64,000 nt of DNA from JBDHBD01 sp039586095 (lineage in GTDB: Bacteria; Gemmatimonadota; Gemmatimonadetes; Palauibacterales; Palauibacteraceae): NCBI GenBank assembly GCA_039586095.1, contig JBDHLB010000007.1, positions 30,662-94,661 of the forward strand, written 5' to 3'. The notes under the pieces are model-generated. The model did no database searches. It saw only the letters and a program-made list of their open reading frames with translations, and was not told the DNA's origin. Made by a program: the position numbers and the translations under genes. Below, in pieces: positions 27,663 through 36,823 of this stretch (position 1 is the first letter of the stretch; every line of letters starts with the position of its first letter).

Positions 27663-28097
27663 CTAGCCCTCCAGGTGCTCGATCAGGGCGTCGAGCGCCA
27701 ACAGGTAGCTGTTCTCCTTGAACCCGGCGATCACTCCGACCGCCAGATCCGCCAGCAGGGATGTATGACGGAACGGCTCCCGGCTGTACACGTTGGAGAG
27801 ATGGAGCTCGACGAACGGTCGTCCGGCGGAGCCGAGCGCCTCACGGAGAGCCCGGCCGGTATGCGTCAAACGACCTGCGTTGACCAGCCAGCCATCGACG
27901 GAAGACGCCCGACTCGCGATCCAATCCACCAGCGCCGGTTCGTCATCGGCCTGGAAGAAATCGAGCCGGACATCGCGGGACCGGGCACGCTCGGCGAGCA
28001 TAGCCTCGATCTCGGGCAGCGTCTTTCGTCCGTAATGGGTCGGGTCGCGCTGCCCGAGGAGGTTGAGCTTCGGGCCGTTCACCACCCCGATCCGCAA
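27663..28097 (-). CDS. aroQ: 3-Dehydroquinate dehydratase, type II
   Basis: 144-residue shikimate-pathway enzyme. NGPKLNLLGQRDPTHYG holds the N-terminal active-site arginine and tyrosine, and the signature ELHLSNVYSREPFRHTS holds the catalytic histidine region. The lid segment reads WLVNAGRLTHTGRAL, slightly different from the usual NPAAYTHTS. The start is TTG 28095-28097, with GGGGAG about eight bases upstream inside the end of the preceding gene. It supplies dehydroshikimate toward chorismate, the precursor used by MenF. Confidence 0.94.
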   Translation of the reverse strand: MRIGVVNGPKLNLLGQRDPTHYGRKTLPEIEAMLAERARSRDVRLDFFQADDEPALVDWIASRASSVDGWLVNAGRLTHTGRALREALGSAGRPFVELHLSNVYSREPFRHTSLLADLAVGVIAGFKENSYLLALDALIEHLEG

Positions 28098-28101
28098 GCT
28101 G

Positions 28102-29313
28102 TCACACTCCCCGAATGGCTCTTAGCCAACGCTCGAACCGGGATCCTCCGCTCCCCTCAGACGGGTCTCCGGCAGGGCGTCCTTCGAGCAGGTCGTCGAG
28201 GTATCGACGGATCGAGGGTCCCGTGGGCGCCTCCTCGTGCGCCGTACGCGCCGCATGAGCCGCTGGGCTCGCGGATTCTCGCGCCTCTTCCGGCACCGCT
28301 TTGGGAGTCTTGGCCTGCGGAGCCGAAGTCGAGGATCGGCGGGCCACCCGGGCTCGTGCAGCCTTCAACTTCTCGGCCAGCTCGAGGTCGTCGGGCCGGC
28401 GGGCCACGAGGCGCTCGTAGATCCGGACCGCTTCGTCGATCAGACCCTGCTGCAGATAGAGATCCGCCAGCGTCGGGGTGACGAGCTCGTCGGTGGGTCT
28501 CTCCGACCTCATCTCGCGGTCCTTTTCTCCCTTCTCGCCTTCGACAACGTCATCGGTTTCGTCCCCCGGAGCGGTCTCGGAGGCTGCACCTCCGGTCTCC
28601 CGAGCGACCGCTTCCAGCTCGTCGACCGCTTCTTCGCGCATCTCCCCACCCGATTCTCCCACGACCGCCTCCGCTGGTTCGGGCATCGCTCCGCCCGCTG
28701 ATTCACTCGTGGGCCCCTCGCCCGTCCGTGGAACCGGGGCCTGTTGTGGCGCGGTCTCGGCTCCCGCCGCGGGTTTCCTTGCAGGCGCGGCTTCGCCTGC
28801 CGGCGTGGATTCCGCTTCCGGCGCCAGCGGCTCGACCCGCCGAGTTTCGGCGTGCGCCACTGCGTCTCGCGAGGGGGATGGGGACTCCGCCGAGGTGGGG
28901 AGACGGTCCAGCAGGGCTCTGACCGGCTCCTCCGCGAAAGGTTCCGCTTCCAGAAGCCGGGCGTACCAGTCGCGAGCCACCTCGAAGTCACCCGCCTCTC
29001 CCGCCAGGTCGCCGAGCGCGCGCAGGGCCACCTGGTTGGACACATCGATCTCGAGGACGGCTTCGAAGGCGCTCACGGCATCCGCTCTCCGGCCCAGATC
29101 GCGCAGCACTCGAGCCCGCACCAGACGCGCGTTGAGGTAGTCGGGATGACGGTGCAGACCTCGATCGACGACTTCGAGCGCTCGGCTGAGGAGCCCGGCC
29201 TTGCGGTATGCGTCGGCAAGGCGTGCGAAAACGAGACCGGCGGGATCGCCAGCGACCCGTCGCTCGAGAGACCGGATATCGTCTGTAAATGTCGCGTTCA
29301 GAGACATACTCAT
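28102..29313 (-). CDS. TPR-repeat protein with acidic low-complexity middle
   Basis: About 403 residues. Tetratricopeptide repeats fill residues about 15-140 (VFARLADAYRKAGLLSRAL, LVRARVLRDLGRRADAV, LGDLAGEAGDFEVAR). A long Glu/Ala/Pro/Ser region follows (about 150-290), then another TPR unit (TLADLYLQQGLIDEAVRIYE). No signal peptide or membrane segment, so probably cytosolic. It leads the 22-kb minus-strand run. The start could be ATG 29313, ATG 29307 or GTG 29334; none has a strong Shine-Dalgarno sequence. The build (TPRs flanking an acidic linker) resembles the larger TPR protein at 33-37 kb. Function unknown; a scaffold role is a guess. Confidence 0.8.
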   Translation of the reverse strand: MSMSLNATFTDDIRSLERRVAGDPAGLVFARLADAYRKAGLLSRALEVVDRGLHRHPDYLNARLVRARVLRDLGRRADAVSAFEAVLEIDVSNQVALRALGDLAGEAGDFEVARDWYARLLEAEPFAEEPVRALLDRLPTSAESPSPSRDAVAHAETRRVEPLAPEAESTPAGEAAPARKPAAGAETAPQQAPVPRTGEGPTSESAGGAMPEPAEAVVGESGGEMREEAVDELEAVARETGGAASETAPGDETDDVVEGEKGEKDREMRSERPTDELVTPTLADLYLQQGLIDEAVRIYERLVARRPDDLELAEKLKAARARVARRSSTSAPQAKTPKAVPEEARESASPAAHAARTAHEEAPTGPSIRRYLDDLLEGRPAGDPSEGSGGSRFERWLRAIRGV

Positions 29314-29359
29314 GAAGGGAAGCAGTCCGGACACTTCCGGGTATACGACAACTCGAACA

Positions 29360-29386
29360 TGAAAAACTTACGGACCGGCTTTTTCA
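29360..29386. repeat. Inverted repeat in the divergent promoter region
   Basis: TGAAAAA (29360-29366) pairs perfectly with TTTTTCA (29380-29386) around a 13-base GC-rich centre. It sits in the intergenic region between the leftward TPR gene and the rightward PpiD-like gene. It could be an operator or a weak bidirectional terminator-like hairpin; the AT-only arms favour a protein-binding site. Confidence 0.35.
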
Positions 29387-29540
29387 GATGCGAATCCGAT
29401 GAGTCGCTCGTTTGCGAGGTCCAGGGCGGCGCGGATACGTTTCGGGCCTTCGACAGGGGAACTCCGCGGCCGGCCTCCGGCCGCTTGGCTTTTGTGCAAG
29501 GCCTGCGCAATCAGACAGACGGGGAGGTAAGGATCCCAAG

Positions 29541-31373
29541 ATGGTAATGCGGTCGATGCGCGACAGCGCGAAGTGGGTGATGCTGGTGCTGTCCATCGCG
29601 TTCGTGGGCTGGCTGGTGCTCGACTGGGTCACAAGTCGAGGCGGAGCCGGCGTCGCGGAGGCGAACCCGGTGGTCGCGACGGTCCGCGGGCGGGACGTGC
29701 GTTACTCGCAGTGGAACCTGTACCTCCAGAATCAGCTCGCGCTCGCCAGGCAACAGCGTCCGTCCGGTCTCACGGACGAAGAGGTGCGACTTGTCAGGGA
29801 GGGGGCGTGGAACGAGATGATCTCCGGCATCCTGCTCGAACAGGAGATCGACCGCCTGGGAATCCGCATATCCGACCGCGAGATCCGCGACGCGTTTCGC
29901 AACCAGCCGCCGCCGGAGTTCCAGACACACCCGGCCTTTCAGACCGATGGACAGTTCGACATCGAGAAGTACCGGCAGTACTTCGTCGGGCCGGCCGTCG
30001 ACGAGACGCTCCTGCTGCAGCTGGAGGGATATTATAGAGAGACGCTGCCGCGCGAGCGGCTGATCAACATGGTCGCAGACGGCGTCGTCGTATCGGACGC
30101 GGAATTGTGGCAGTCGTTCCGGGATAGCCGTGAGACCGTCACGGTGCGGCTGCTCAGCATCGATCCGGCCGTCGAGGTCGCGGACACCGCGGTCCAGGTC
30201 ACGGACGCGGAGATTCGTGCCGACTACCGTGAGCGTCAGGACGACTTCGCGAAACCGGCCACGGCCACTGTAAACCTGGTCAGCCTCCCCTTCCTGCCTT
30301 CGGCCGCCGATTCGGCTGCCGCGCGCCAGCGAGCGGACTCGCTCTACCAGGTCATCTCCTCGGGCGAGGCAACCTTTGAGGATGTGGCCCGTGCCGCGTC
30401 TGCCGATTCGGCCACGCGCGAGAACGGCGGAAACCTCGGCCCGCGCGTGCGCGGGCAGCTCGACCCGGCGATCGAGGACCTGGCCTTCTCGACCCGTGTG
30501 GGACGCGTGGCCGAGCCCGTGCTCACACCATTTGGTCATCAACTCATCCGTGTGGATTCACGGTCGAGCGATACCGTCAGTTTGCACCGCATTCTCGTTC
30601 CCGTAGACGTCTCGCCCGTGACGGAAGACGTCGTGTTCGATGCGATGGACGAGCTGGAGGGCGTCGCACTCATGGCCGATCTGGTGACGGCCGCGGACTC
30701 GCTCGGGATCGAAGTGAGGCGGGACGTCGTGCTCACCGAGGGGTCCGGGTTTGTTCCGGGGGCCGGAGCTCTCGGGGTGGCGGTCGAATGGGCCCTGGAC
30801 CCGGAGACCATCCCGGGGGACTTGAGCCAGTTCTTCCAGACGCCCACGGCCTATCACGTCCTGGAGCTCCTGGATCGCGCACCGGCCGGCGTGTATTCGC
30901 TGGAGGAGGTGGAAAGTGACATCGAGCGACGGCTGCTCGCAGAGAAGCGGAAGGAGCGAGCCCGCGAGCTTGTCGGCGGGGTCGTGGAGGCGCTCGAGGC
31001 CGGCGCCACCTTTGAAGAATTCGCCGAGCGTCCCGGCTGGGTCATGCGGGACAGCGTGACCTTCAGCCGGCTGGAGTTCGTGCCCGGTCTCGGTCAGGGC
31101 ACGGAAGCGATCGGCGTAGCGTTCGGTCTGGAGGCCGGCGAACTCAGCGGCGTCGTCGACGCAGGCGATTTTCTCGCTATATTACAGGTTGTTGACAAGA
31201 CGACGGTTACGAGAGATGAGTTCGAGCAGATTAGAGAGAGCCTGCGCCAGCAGATGACCTTCCAGCGACGCCAGATTTACGTGCAGCAGTGGCTCGACGC
31301 ACTGCGAGAGAACGCGGACGTGATCGACTTCAGGGACCAACTGGCGGCTGCCGCTGCGGCTGCCGGCGTCTAG
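29541..31373 (+). CDS. PpiD/SurA-type peptidyl-prolyl isomerase, membrane-anchored
   Basis: 610 residues: a short basic N-terminus, one transmembrane helix (about 12-30, WVMLVLSIAFVGWLVLDWV), then a periplasmic SurA-N-like region (about 50-200, ILLEQEIDRLGIRISDREI). A parvulin-like domain spans about 237-343 (GGNLGPRVRGQLDPAIEDLAF, PVLTPFGHQLIRVDS). A second, more degenerate copy follows (about 400-580). This is the PpiD layout: a chaperone helping outer-membrane and secreted proteins fold as they leave Sec. ATG 29541 has AAGGA seven bases upstream; GGGGAGG lies a little further. It is transcribed opposite to its neighbours and is the only plus-strand gene between 7.2 and 59 kb. Confidence 0.9.
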   Translation: MVMRSMRDSAKWVMLVLSIAFVGWLVLDWVTSRGGAGVAEANPVVATVRGRDVRYSQWNLYLQNQLALARQQRPSGLTDEEVRLVREGAWNEMISGILLEQEIDRLGIRISDREIRDAFRNQPPPEFQTHPAFQTDGQFDIEKYRQYFVGPAVDETLLLQLEGYYRETLPRERLINMVADGVVVSDAELWQSFRDSRETVTVRLLSIDPAVEVADTAVQVTDAEIRADYRERQDDFAKPATATVNLVSLPFLPSAADSAAARQRADSLYQVISSGEATFEDVARAASADSATRENGGNLGPRVRGQLDPAIEDLAFSTRVGRVAEPVLTPFGHQLIRVDSRSSDTVSLHRILVPVDVSPVTEDVVFDAMDELEGVALMADLVTAADSLGIEVRRDVVLTEGSGFVPGAGALGVAVEWALDPETIPGDLSQFFQTPTAYHVLELLDRAPAGVYSLEEVESDIERRLLAEKRKERARELVGGVVEALEAGATFEEFAERPGWVMRDSVTFSRLEFVPGLGQGTEAIGVAFGLEAGELSGVVDAGDFLAILQVVDKTTVTRDEFEQIRESLRQQMTFQRRQIYVQQWLDALRENADVIDFRDQLAAAAAAAGV

Positions 31374-31412
31374 CGCCGCGCGCTGTCGCCGGCCCGCCAG
31401 CGACCGCCGCCC

Positions 31413-31643
31413 TCAGGCGGGAGGTGAGCCGGTCGAGCCAGAGGTAGACGAGGACTGCGTCTCATCGTTGGTCGGACCGCCAATCTCCCCCTTCACCTCG
31501 CCCTCCACCTCTCGGATGGAGTCTTTGAACTCTCGGATCCCCTTCCCCAGGGATCCGCCGATCTCGGGTAGACGCTTCGCGCCGAAGAGGAGCAATACGA
31601 CCATGAAGATGGCCAGCAGCTCCCAGATTCCCAATCCAAACAT
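31413..31643 (-). CDS. tatA: Twin-arginine translocase subunit TatA/TatB
   Basis: 76 residues: a short N-terminal membrane helix (IWELLAIFMVVLLLFG), the FGAKRLPEIGGSLGKGIREFK hinge and amphipathic helix, and an acidic/Ser-rich tail. The FGxxKLP-type hinge and short length favour TatA; no separate TatB is seen. ATG 31643 follows GGAGGAGAGA. It works with TatC, encoded 9 kb away at 40704-41489. It converges with the PpiD-like gene, with 39 bases between the stops. Confidence 0.94.
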   Translation of the reverse strand: MFGLGIWELLAIFMVVLLLFGAKRLPEIGGSLGKGIREFKDSIREVEGEVKGEIGGPTNDETQSSSTSGSTGSPPA

Positions 31644-31696
31644 TCTCTCCTCCGATTGACCCTCGTTGCGCGCCGACCGCCAGCGCCGCTGTCGCG

Positions 31697-31981
31697 CTAT
31701 AGCAGCGAGCGCGCGAACCAGGCGACCAGAAGGATACCGACTGCGCTCAGGAAATTCACGCGGAGAATCAGCGGGCCGAGCGTCAAGGCGATCACCTGCA
31801 GGTCGACCGTGAGGGGGCCGAGCGAGGCCGATACAGTGGTAATGAAGAACTGTCTAGCAGCGCTGGGGGGTAGCACGCGGGCGACGAGCTCCGTTACCAG
31901 AGCCCCCAGGATGAACCCGCCGGCAATGATGCCCACGATTCGGCGAGCCGATTTCTCTCGTCTGAGTCCCAGGTCTGACAC
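31697..31981 (-). CDS. DUF4321 family small membrane protein
   Basis: 94 residues with two hydrophobic helices (RIVGIIAGGFILGALVTELV and FLSAVGILLVAWFARSLL) around a beta-like middle (LGPLTVDLQVIALTLGPLIL). This pattern matches DUF4321, a family known mainly from Firmicutes and also Gemmatimonadota, with no assigned function. GTG 31979-31981 shares one base with the TAG of the polyprenyl synthase gene (TAGTG), so the two are coupled. tatA starts 53 bases downstream. An envelope role is suggested only by the neighbours. Confidence 0.8.
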   Translation of the reverse strand: MSDLGLRREKSARRIVGIIAGGFILGALVTELVARVLPPSAARQFFITTVSASLGPLTVDLQVIALTLGPLILRVNFLSAVGILLVAWFARSLL

Positions 31982-32967
31982 TATCGTTCCCTGTTGACCA
32001 CGTAGTCCACCGCCATACCCAGGGCGTCCCGCGCCGCCCCGTCCGGGAGCGCATCGAGCTGTGTGCGCGCGCGCCCCGCCATGCGTTCGGCTTCGTCGCG
32101 GGCCACGGCGAGGCCGTCGAAGGTCTCGACCGCCTCGATCACCGCCTCCACAAGATCGCTGGTCGGCTCGGGATCCGCGAACAGCTCCTCCACCCGAGCC
32201 CGCTCCGCGGCCCCCATCCGAGGCAATGCAGCTATGAGGGGCAGTGTGACCTTGTGCTCCCGCAGATCCAGGCCGCTCGGCTTCCCGGTGACCGAGGCGG
32301 ACGCGGTATAGTCTAGCAGGTCATCGGCAATCTGAAAGGCCATGCCGAGGTGGTACCCGTAGGCCTTCATTTCGGCGCGGAAGCGCGGGTCGCCCGACAT
32401 CGCCCCCAGTTCGCAGGCCGTAGACATGAGCGACGCCGTCTTGGCCTCGCACAGGAGTCGATAGTCCTCCGAAGAGAATCCCAAGGCATCGTGCGACACC
32501 AGCTGCCGCATTTCACCGATCGTCATACGATTCGCGGTATTCGCCAGCATGGCGATCGCCTCGAGGTCGCCGAGCGCCGTGATCTCGATCACCGCGCGCG
32601 AGTAGAGGTAGTCGCCCATGATCACCGCGACCTGATGCGTCCACCGAGCGTTGACGGTCGGCATTCCACGGCGCTGCACGGAATGATCCACCGAGTCGTC
32701 GTGGACGAGCGTGGCGACATGCAGCAGCTCTACGATGGCTCCCAGTTTGACGCCGTCGGCGGAAGCACGCCCACCGAGCTCGCTGGCCAGCAGCAGAAGC
32801 GTCGGCCGGAAGAGCTTTCCGTGTCCCGAGAACAGGTACTTGTTGACCTCTTCGATGGCCTCGAAGTCCGCAGGGATCAGTGCGGTCAGCTCTGCCGCCA
32901 CCTGCTCCAGGCGAGTCTGGATGGGCGCTCTGATTGCGGACAGCGCGGATGATGTGGTTTCAAGCAT
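31981..32967 (-). CDS. Polyprenyl diphosphate synthase (trans, long chain)
   Basis: About 328 residues. It condenses isopentenyl diphosphate onto an allylic primer. Both aspartate-rich motifs are intact: LVHDDSVDH (DDxxD) and QIADDLLDY. The GKLFRPTLLLLASELGG motif and the YLYSRAVIEI segment are also typical. The residues before the first DDxxD are small (ELLHVATL), as in long-chain enzymes, so an octaprenyl- or heptaprenyl-type product for menaquinone is likely; exact length cannot be read. Start ATG 32967 is preferred, but GTG 33000 is possible; GGAG abuts that GTG too closely to decide. Confidence 0.92.
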   Translation of the reverse strand: MLETTSSALSAIRAPIQTRLEQVAAELTALIPADFEAIEEVNKYLFSGHGKLFRPTLLLLASELGGRASADGVKLGAIVELLHVATLVHDDSVDHSVQRRGMPTVNARWTHQVAVIMGDYLYSRAVIEITALGDLEAIAMLANTANRMTIGEMRQLVSHDALGFSSEDYRLLCEAKTASLMSTACELGAMSGDPRFRAEMKAYGYHLGMAFQIADDLLDYTASASVTGKPSGLDLREHKVTLPLIAALPRMGAAERARVEELFADPEPTSDLVEAVIEAVETFDGLAVARDEAERMAGRARTQLDALPDGAARDALGMAVDYVVNRER

Positions 32968-33106
32968 CTCTCGAGCCGGGTCGTCGGTCGGCGGCCACAC
33001 CTCCGTGGCTGCGCGGCGCGGAACGGCGCGAAAATGTAGGAGACGAAGGAGAGGAAGGCGAGTCGGACCAGCGTGGCCCGGTGAAGCGGCAACGGGCGCC
33101 GGGGTC

Positions 33107-36100
33107 TCAGGCCAGCCTGGCGCAGGTGTTGATTCGGTCCTTCACGTCCTTGTAATCAATGTCGACGCTGAACACGCGCTCGTAGCAATCGAGGGCGAGC
33201 TGGAACTCGTTCACCGTCTCGTACGCGACGCCCAGCTGATACAGCACGCCCAGCATCTCCCGGTCGGAGCGGCCGGCTTCCTCCAACGCGCGTGAGAGGA
33301 TGCGTGTCGCCACACGCGCCTGACCCTTCTCGACGAACGCTTCGCCCAGGAGCTCGTAGGCGGTCGGAGGCGCCTCGGGCTCGCGGATTGCCGCCTGAAG
33401 CTCGCGGATCGCGTCATCGAGGAGACCCATCGACTTGAGGTTCGCACCCAACTCCGTGCGGGAACGCGTGTCGGCCTCCACGTTCGTCTCCGCGAGCTCG
33501 GCCCGGAACTCCGAGACCAGTTTCTCGAAGTCGAGCGTCGCCTCAGTACCCCCCGCAACTCCGTCGTAGGGGCGGACTTCCGGCTCCACCCCTATGGGTG
33601 CGGTGGCGGTGTGTTGCGGTGGCGGCGGCGGGCGGGTCGCCGCGATTCCCGCGCTGATCGATGGGCTGAATCTCGAGTCAATCATGGCGTCCTTCCGAGC
33701 CTCTGCCGATATGGCAGCGGTCTCGCTCGAACCGACCTCCTCGATGGCTGCAAGCGCCGGACCGTTTTCGGGCTCGAGTTGCAGCACCTGCCCGTACGCC
33801 CACCGAGCCGTCTCGATGTCGGCAACGGATTCGGCGTTGGCCGCCACGGTGAGGTATCCGTCCACGGCCTCGGTTTTCCGTCCCAACTGGCCGGCGATTC
33901 GAGCCCGCTGCTTCAGGAGTCCCAGATCGTCCGGCTGGGCCGCGAGCTGCCGATCGAGTATCAGTATCGCTTTTTCGTGCTCTCCTCGACGGTCAAGCTC
34001 GTCGAACGCCGCCGGCAGCGCTCTGAGCGGCGCGGTCTGCACGAACTTGAGGAAGGGATCTTCCACCGGATCGATGGAGGCTTGAGCCGGCACAGGCCGC
34101 GGGGGTGCCTCGGCGGCCTGTGCCGGTTCGGGTGCTGGCTCGATCGCTGGCTCGATCGGACGGGCGGGCTCGCTGTCCTCCTCGACGGCTGCTTCGATCG
34201 CTTCGAGTTCGTCCTCGGGTGCGGGCTCCAGAGAAGCCTCGCTGGCTTCCGGCTCGAGCGGTAGTTCGGGCTCGACCGGACCCTCGATCGCTTCGCACTC
34301 GGGCAAAGACTCTTCGACGGGACGCTCCGGTGCCAGCTCGGCGGCCTTCTCTTCCGGTTCCCGTCCGAGCTCGGATGCCAACTCGACGGTCGGTTCGAGC
34401 GCTGCAGGCTCAGGCTCGAGCTCGGGTCCGACATCCGGAGGCGCCTCGGCCATCGCCGCCGCCGGCTCCCCATCCGGATCCGGCTCCGCCACCGGCTCCA
34501 CATCGCGAGCGGCTTCCGCTGCAGCAGCAACCGCTCGAGTTTCCAGCTCGGTGCGGCAGTCCACGAAATGACTCCAGGCGTCTGCCAGCGCCGCGGGACT
34601 GGCGAGAGCGAGCCCGAACGCCTCCATGGCCTGTTCCAGCTCACCCTGCCCTCTGAATCGAATCCCGATCTCGAGTTGCTCTTCGAAGGGGTCGCAATCC
34701 GCCTCGGCTCCGTCGATGAGGGGGCCGTGCAGTTGGAGGGGCCGTGGCAGTTCAGCGAGTGGCTCGGCGACCTCGGTAAAGCGGGCGAGATCTCCGTGCC
34801 CAACGGCCTCGGACTCTTCGGTGGATGACTCTCCTTCTTCGACCTGTAGCGAAGTGGAAGGCGTGACAGGTGCGTGGTGAATGGAATCACGCTCGCAGGG
34901 ATCGAGGTCCACCCGGCGACCTGCCTCTGGCCGTGCCAACCCTGCGAGTCCGAGGCTCTCAGCGGACACGACGTCGGGCAGAACGGACTCCTCGGACAGT
35001 TCCAGCGCAGGCGGAGTCAAGACGAAGTGCAGGGGTACGGTCGTGACCGACGAGTCGGATCCCGTCGCGGCGACTTCCATGGCGCCGGAGCCATGCCGCA
35101 GGGCCGTGAGCAACTCCCCCAGGCTGGGCCCGCCATTGGTCGGCCGTTCCTCGCGTTCAAGCTCAACCTCGAAAGGCAGTTCGAACGGCACCGGCCCGTC
35201 CAGCTTCGTGACACTCTCCGATCGGAACAGATCGGACGGCACCGAAGGAGCGAGTTGATCGATAGCCGAGATGGGCTCGGGAACCTCGCCCTCGAACCGG
35301 CACATCGACGGACCGTTCGGAGATTCGTGGACCGCCCCCTCGACACGCTCCAGCTCCGGCGCGACCTCTATGGTGTGGGAGCCTGAGGTAAGAGCTGTGG
35401 GCGTTTCGATCCGCCAGGAGCTCGGTTCGACTTCGTCAGGCATGAGCAACGGAACAGCCGAGAAGGCAAACGTCGCAGGCGACCCCTCGGTCGGCGCTCT
35501 ACTGTCGGCCCAATGCGGCCGACGCGCTGCAGGTCCGACTCCCGGCTCTTGAGCGACGCCCTCGACCGGGAACAAAGACCAGCTGGCGGGCGTCAGAGGG
35601 GCCTCCGTGCTCTCGGGACGGGCAGGCGCGTGCACGATAGCCCGCGTCAGATAGTGCCAGACAGGTGGCTCGAGCGTCTCAGGCTCGGGCGCTCGTAGTG
35701 GCTCCTCTCTGCCGATCGCGTCGAAAACCGGAGGTTCCAGATCCCTCTGGACCGGGAACGGGGGAGGCAGAGTGATGCGTTCTCGTTCAGGGAGTGAATC
35801 CACGACCTCGGCCGGCATATCGGCTTCGACCACGGCCGGTGAGATCGGATCGCTCCCAACCTCAGATGTCCCGAACCCGTCGCCAAGGTCCTGAACGGGG
35901 GCACGGTCGAGGTCGTCCGCCAGATCGGCGAGTACGGGCTCGAGCGTGGAAACCAGGGGCTCGCTCTCCGGCAATGGCGGGTCGCTTTCCGGGGCCGGTG
36001 GCTCAGATTCGACTGCCGGCTCGGCGTCGAGGCTGACGGACGATGTATCCGACCCGTCGTCCTCCGACGTCGTGAGCGAGTCATCGTCGAGCTCGGCAAC

Positions 36101-36823
36101 CAGTTCATCCAGCGCGCCGGTCACGACGGTCGCTGCCGGAGGATCGGAGAGTTCCGCGGCGATATCGTCGATCGAATCAGGCCCCACGTCTGCCGGTGCC
36201 CAACTCTTGAGCGCGGCGACAGCCGCATCGACGGCTTGCACGTCGCCTTGGCCGAGCTCTGCATGTCCGCGTAGCGACTTCAGCCGCCCCTCGGCCTCTT
36301 CCCCTCCCGTCTCGACGATCCATTCCAGTAAGGCCTTCAGGGCGGGCGCATCTCCCGTCGCCCTCACGGAGTCCTCGAGCGCCTCGATCGCTTCGGACTC
36401 GTGCCCCAACTTCTCCATCTCGACCAGGAAGCGCTGATAATGCAGCCGGGCGTCTGCATCCAGCTCGGTCGCCGCATGGAGGCGTGCCAGGTGTAGATAG
36501 ATGCCCACTCGCGTGGGGAGGATGCGGAGGACTTTGTTGCATAGCGCGATCGCGCTGGTGTGAAGGTCTTGCTCGGTGTAATGCTCGTAGAAGGAGACCG
36601 CCTTCTCACGCTTCCCGAGCTTCAGATGGATATCCCCGATGCGGTTGTAGAGACTGACGTCGATCGCCGGCGAGTCCTCCGCATCGCCGACAGCGATGGC
36701 CTCGTTATAGAGCTCGAGGGCTTTCGTCCAATGCTCTCGGTGCTCCTCCCGTCGCGCCCGGTTCTTCAGGCGAGTCACGGGATCCGCAGACCCTCGACGA
36801 CCGACTCCACGCCTCGCCTTCAT
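33107..36823 (-). CDS. Very long TPR protein with about 700 residues of acidic linker
   Basis: 1,238 residues. TPR-type repeats lie at about 10-180 (SLYNRIGDIHLKLGKREKAVSFYE, RVGIYLHLARLHAATELDADA). An acidic Glu/Pro/Ser/Ala region follows (about 200-915), densest at 770-915, where EPEPA-like runs repeat. A second TPR array fills about 925-1238 (AAFDELDRRGEHEKAILILD, ELGANLKSMGLLDDAIRELQAAI, LLGEAFVEKGQARVATRIL, VLYQLGVAYETVNEFQLAL). No signal peptide or membrane segment. ATG 36821-36823 overlaps the preceding TPR gene by four bases. The N-terminal repeats resemble that neighbour closely, suggesting duplication. A cytosolic scaffold is a guess; FimV-like proteins are similarly acidic but carry LysM and membrane segments, absent here. 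Confidence 0.85.
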   Translation of the reverse strand: MKARRGVGRRGSADPVTRLKNRARREEHREHWTKALELYNEAIAVGDAEDSPAIDVSLYNRIGDIHLKLGKREKAVSFYEHYTEQDLHTSAIALCNKVLRILPTRVGIYLHLARLHAATELDADARLHYQRFLVEMEKLGHESEAIEALEDSVRATGDAPALKALLEWIVETGGEEAEGRLKSLRGHAELGQGDVQAVDAAVAALKSWAPADVGPDSIDDIAAELSDPPAATVVTGALDELVAELDDDSLTTSEDDGSDTSSVSLDAEPAVESEPPAPESDPPLPESEPLVSTLEPVLADLADDLDRAPVQDLGDGFGTSEVGSDPISPAVVEADMPAEVVDSLPERERITLPPPFPVQRDLEPPVFDAIGREEPLRAPEPETLEPPVWHYLTRAIVHAPARPESTEAPLTPASWSLFPVEGVAQEPGVGPAARRPHWADSRAPTEGSPATFAFSAVPLLMPDEVEPSSWRIETPTALTSGSHTIEVAPELERVEGAVHESPNGPSMCRFEGEVPEPISAIDQLAPSVPSDLFRSESVTKLDGPVPFELPFEVELEREERPTNGGPSLGELLTALRHGSGAMEVAATGSDSSVTTVPLHFVLTPPALELSEESVLPDVVSAESLGLAGLARPEAGRRVDLDPCERDSIHHAPVTPSTSLQVEEGESSTEESEAVGHGDLARFTEVAEPLAELPRPLQLHGPLIDGAEADCDPFEEQLEIGIRFRGQGELEQAMEAFGLALASPAALADAWSHFVDCRTELETRAVAAAAEAARDVEPVAEPDPDGEPAAAMAEAPPDVGPELEPEPAALEPTVELASELGREPEEKAAELAPERPVEESLPECEAIEGPVEPELPLEPEASEASLEPAPEDELEAIEAAVEEDSEPARPIEPAIEPAPEPAQAAEAPPRPVPAQASIDPVEDPFLKFVQTAPLRALPAAFDELDRRGEHEKAILILDRQLAAQPDDLGLLKQRARIAGQLGRKTEAVDGYLTVAANAESVADIETARWAYGQVLQLEPENGPALAAIEEVGSSETAAISAEARKDAMIDSRFSPSISAGIAATRPPPPPQHTATAPIGVEPEVRPYDGVAGGTEATLDFEKLVSEFRAELAETNVEADTRSRTELGANLKSMGLLDDAIRELQAAIREPEAPPTAYELLGEAFVEKGQARVATRILSRALEEAGRSDREMLGVLYQLGVAYETVNEFQLALDCYERVFSVDIDYKDVKDRINTCARLA

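Noticed and set aside
32886..33092. Small minus-strand frame starting MPLHRATLVRLAFL that looks like a short membrane or leader peptide
   Set aside because: Only its first 30 residues are hydrophobic, then it runs out of frame into the polyprenyl synthase; no ribosome site.
33960..34520. Repetitive DNA in the large TPR gene that might be a tandem repeat array
   Set aside because: The repetition comes from Glu/Pro/Ala codons in the acidic linker; no regular DNA period is apparent.
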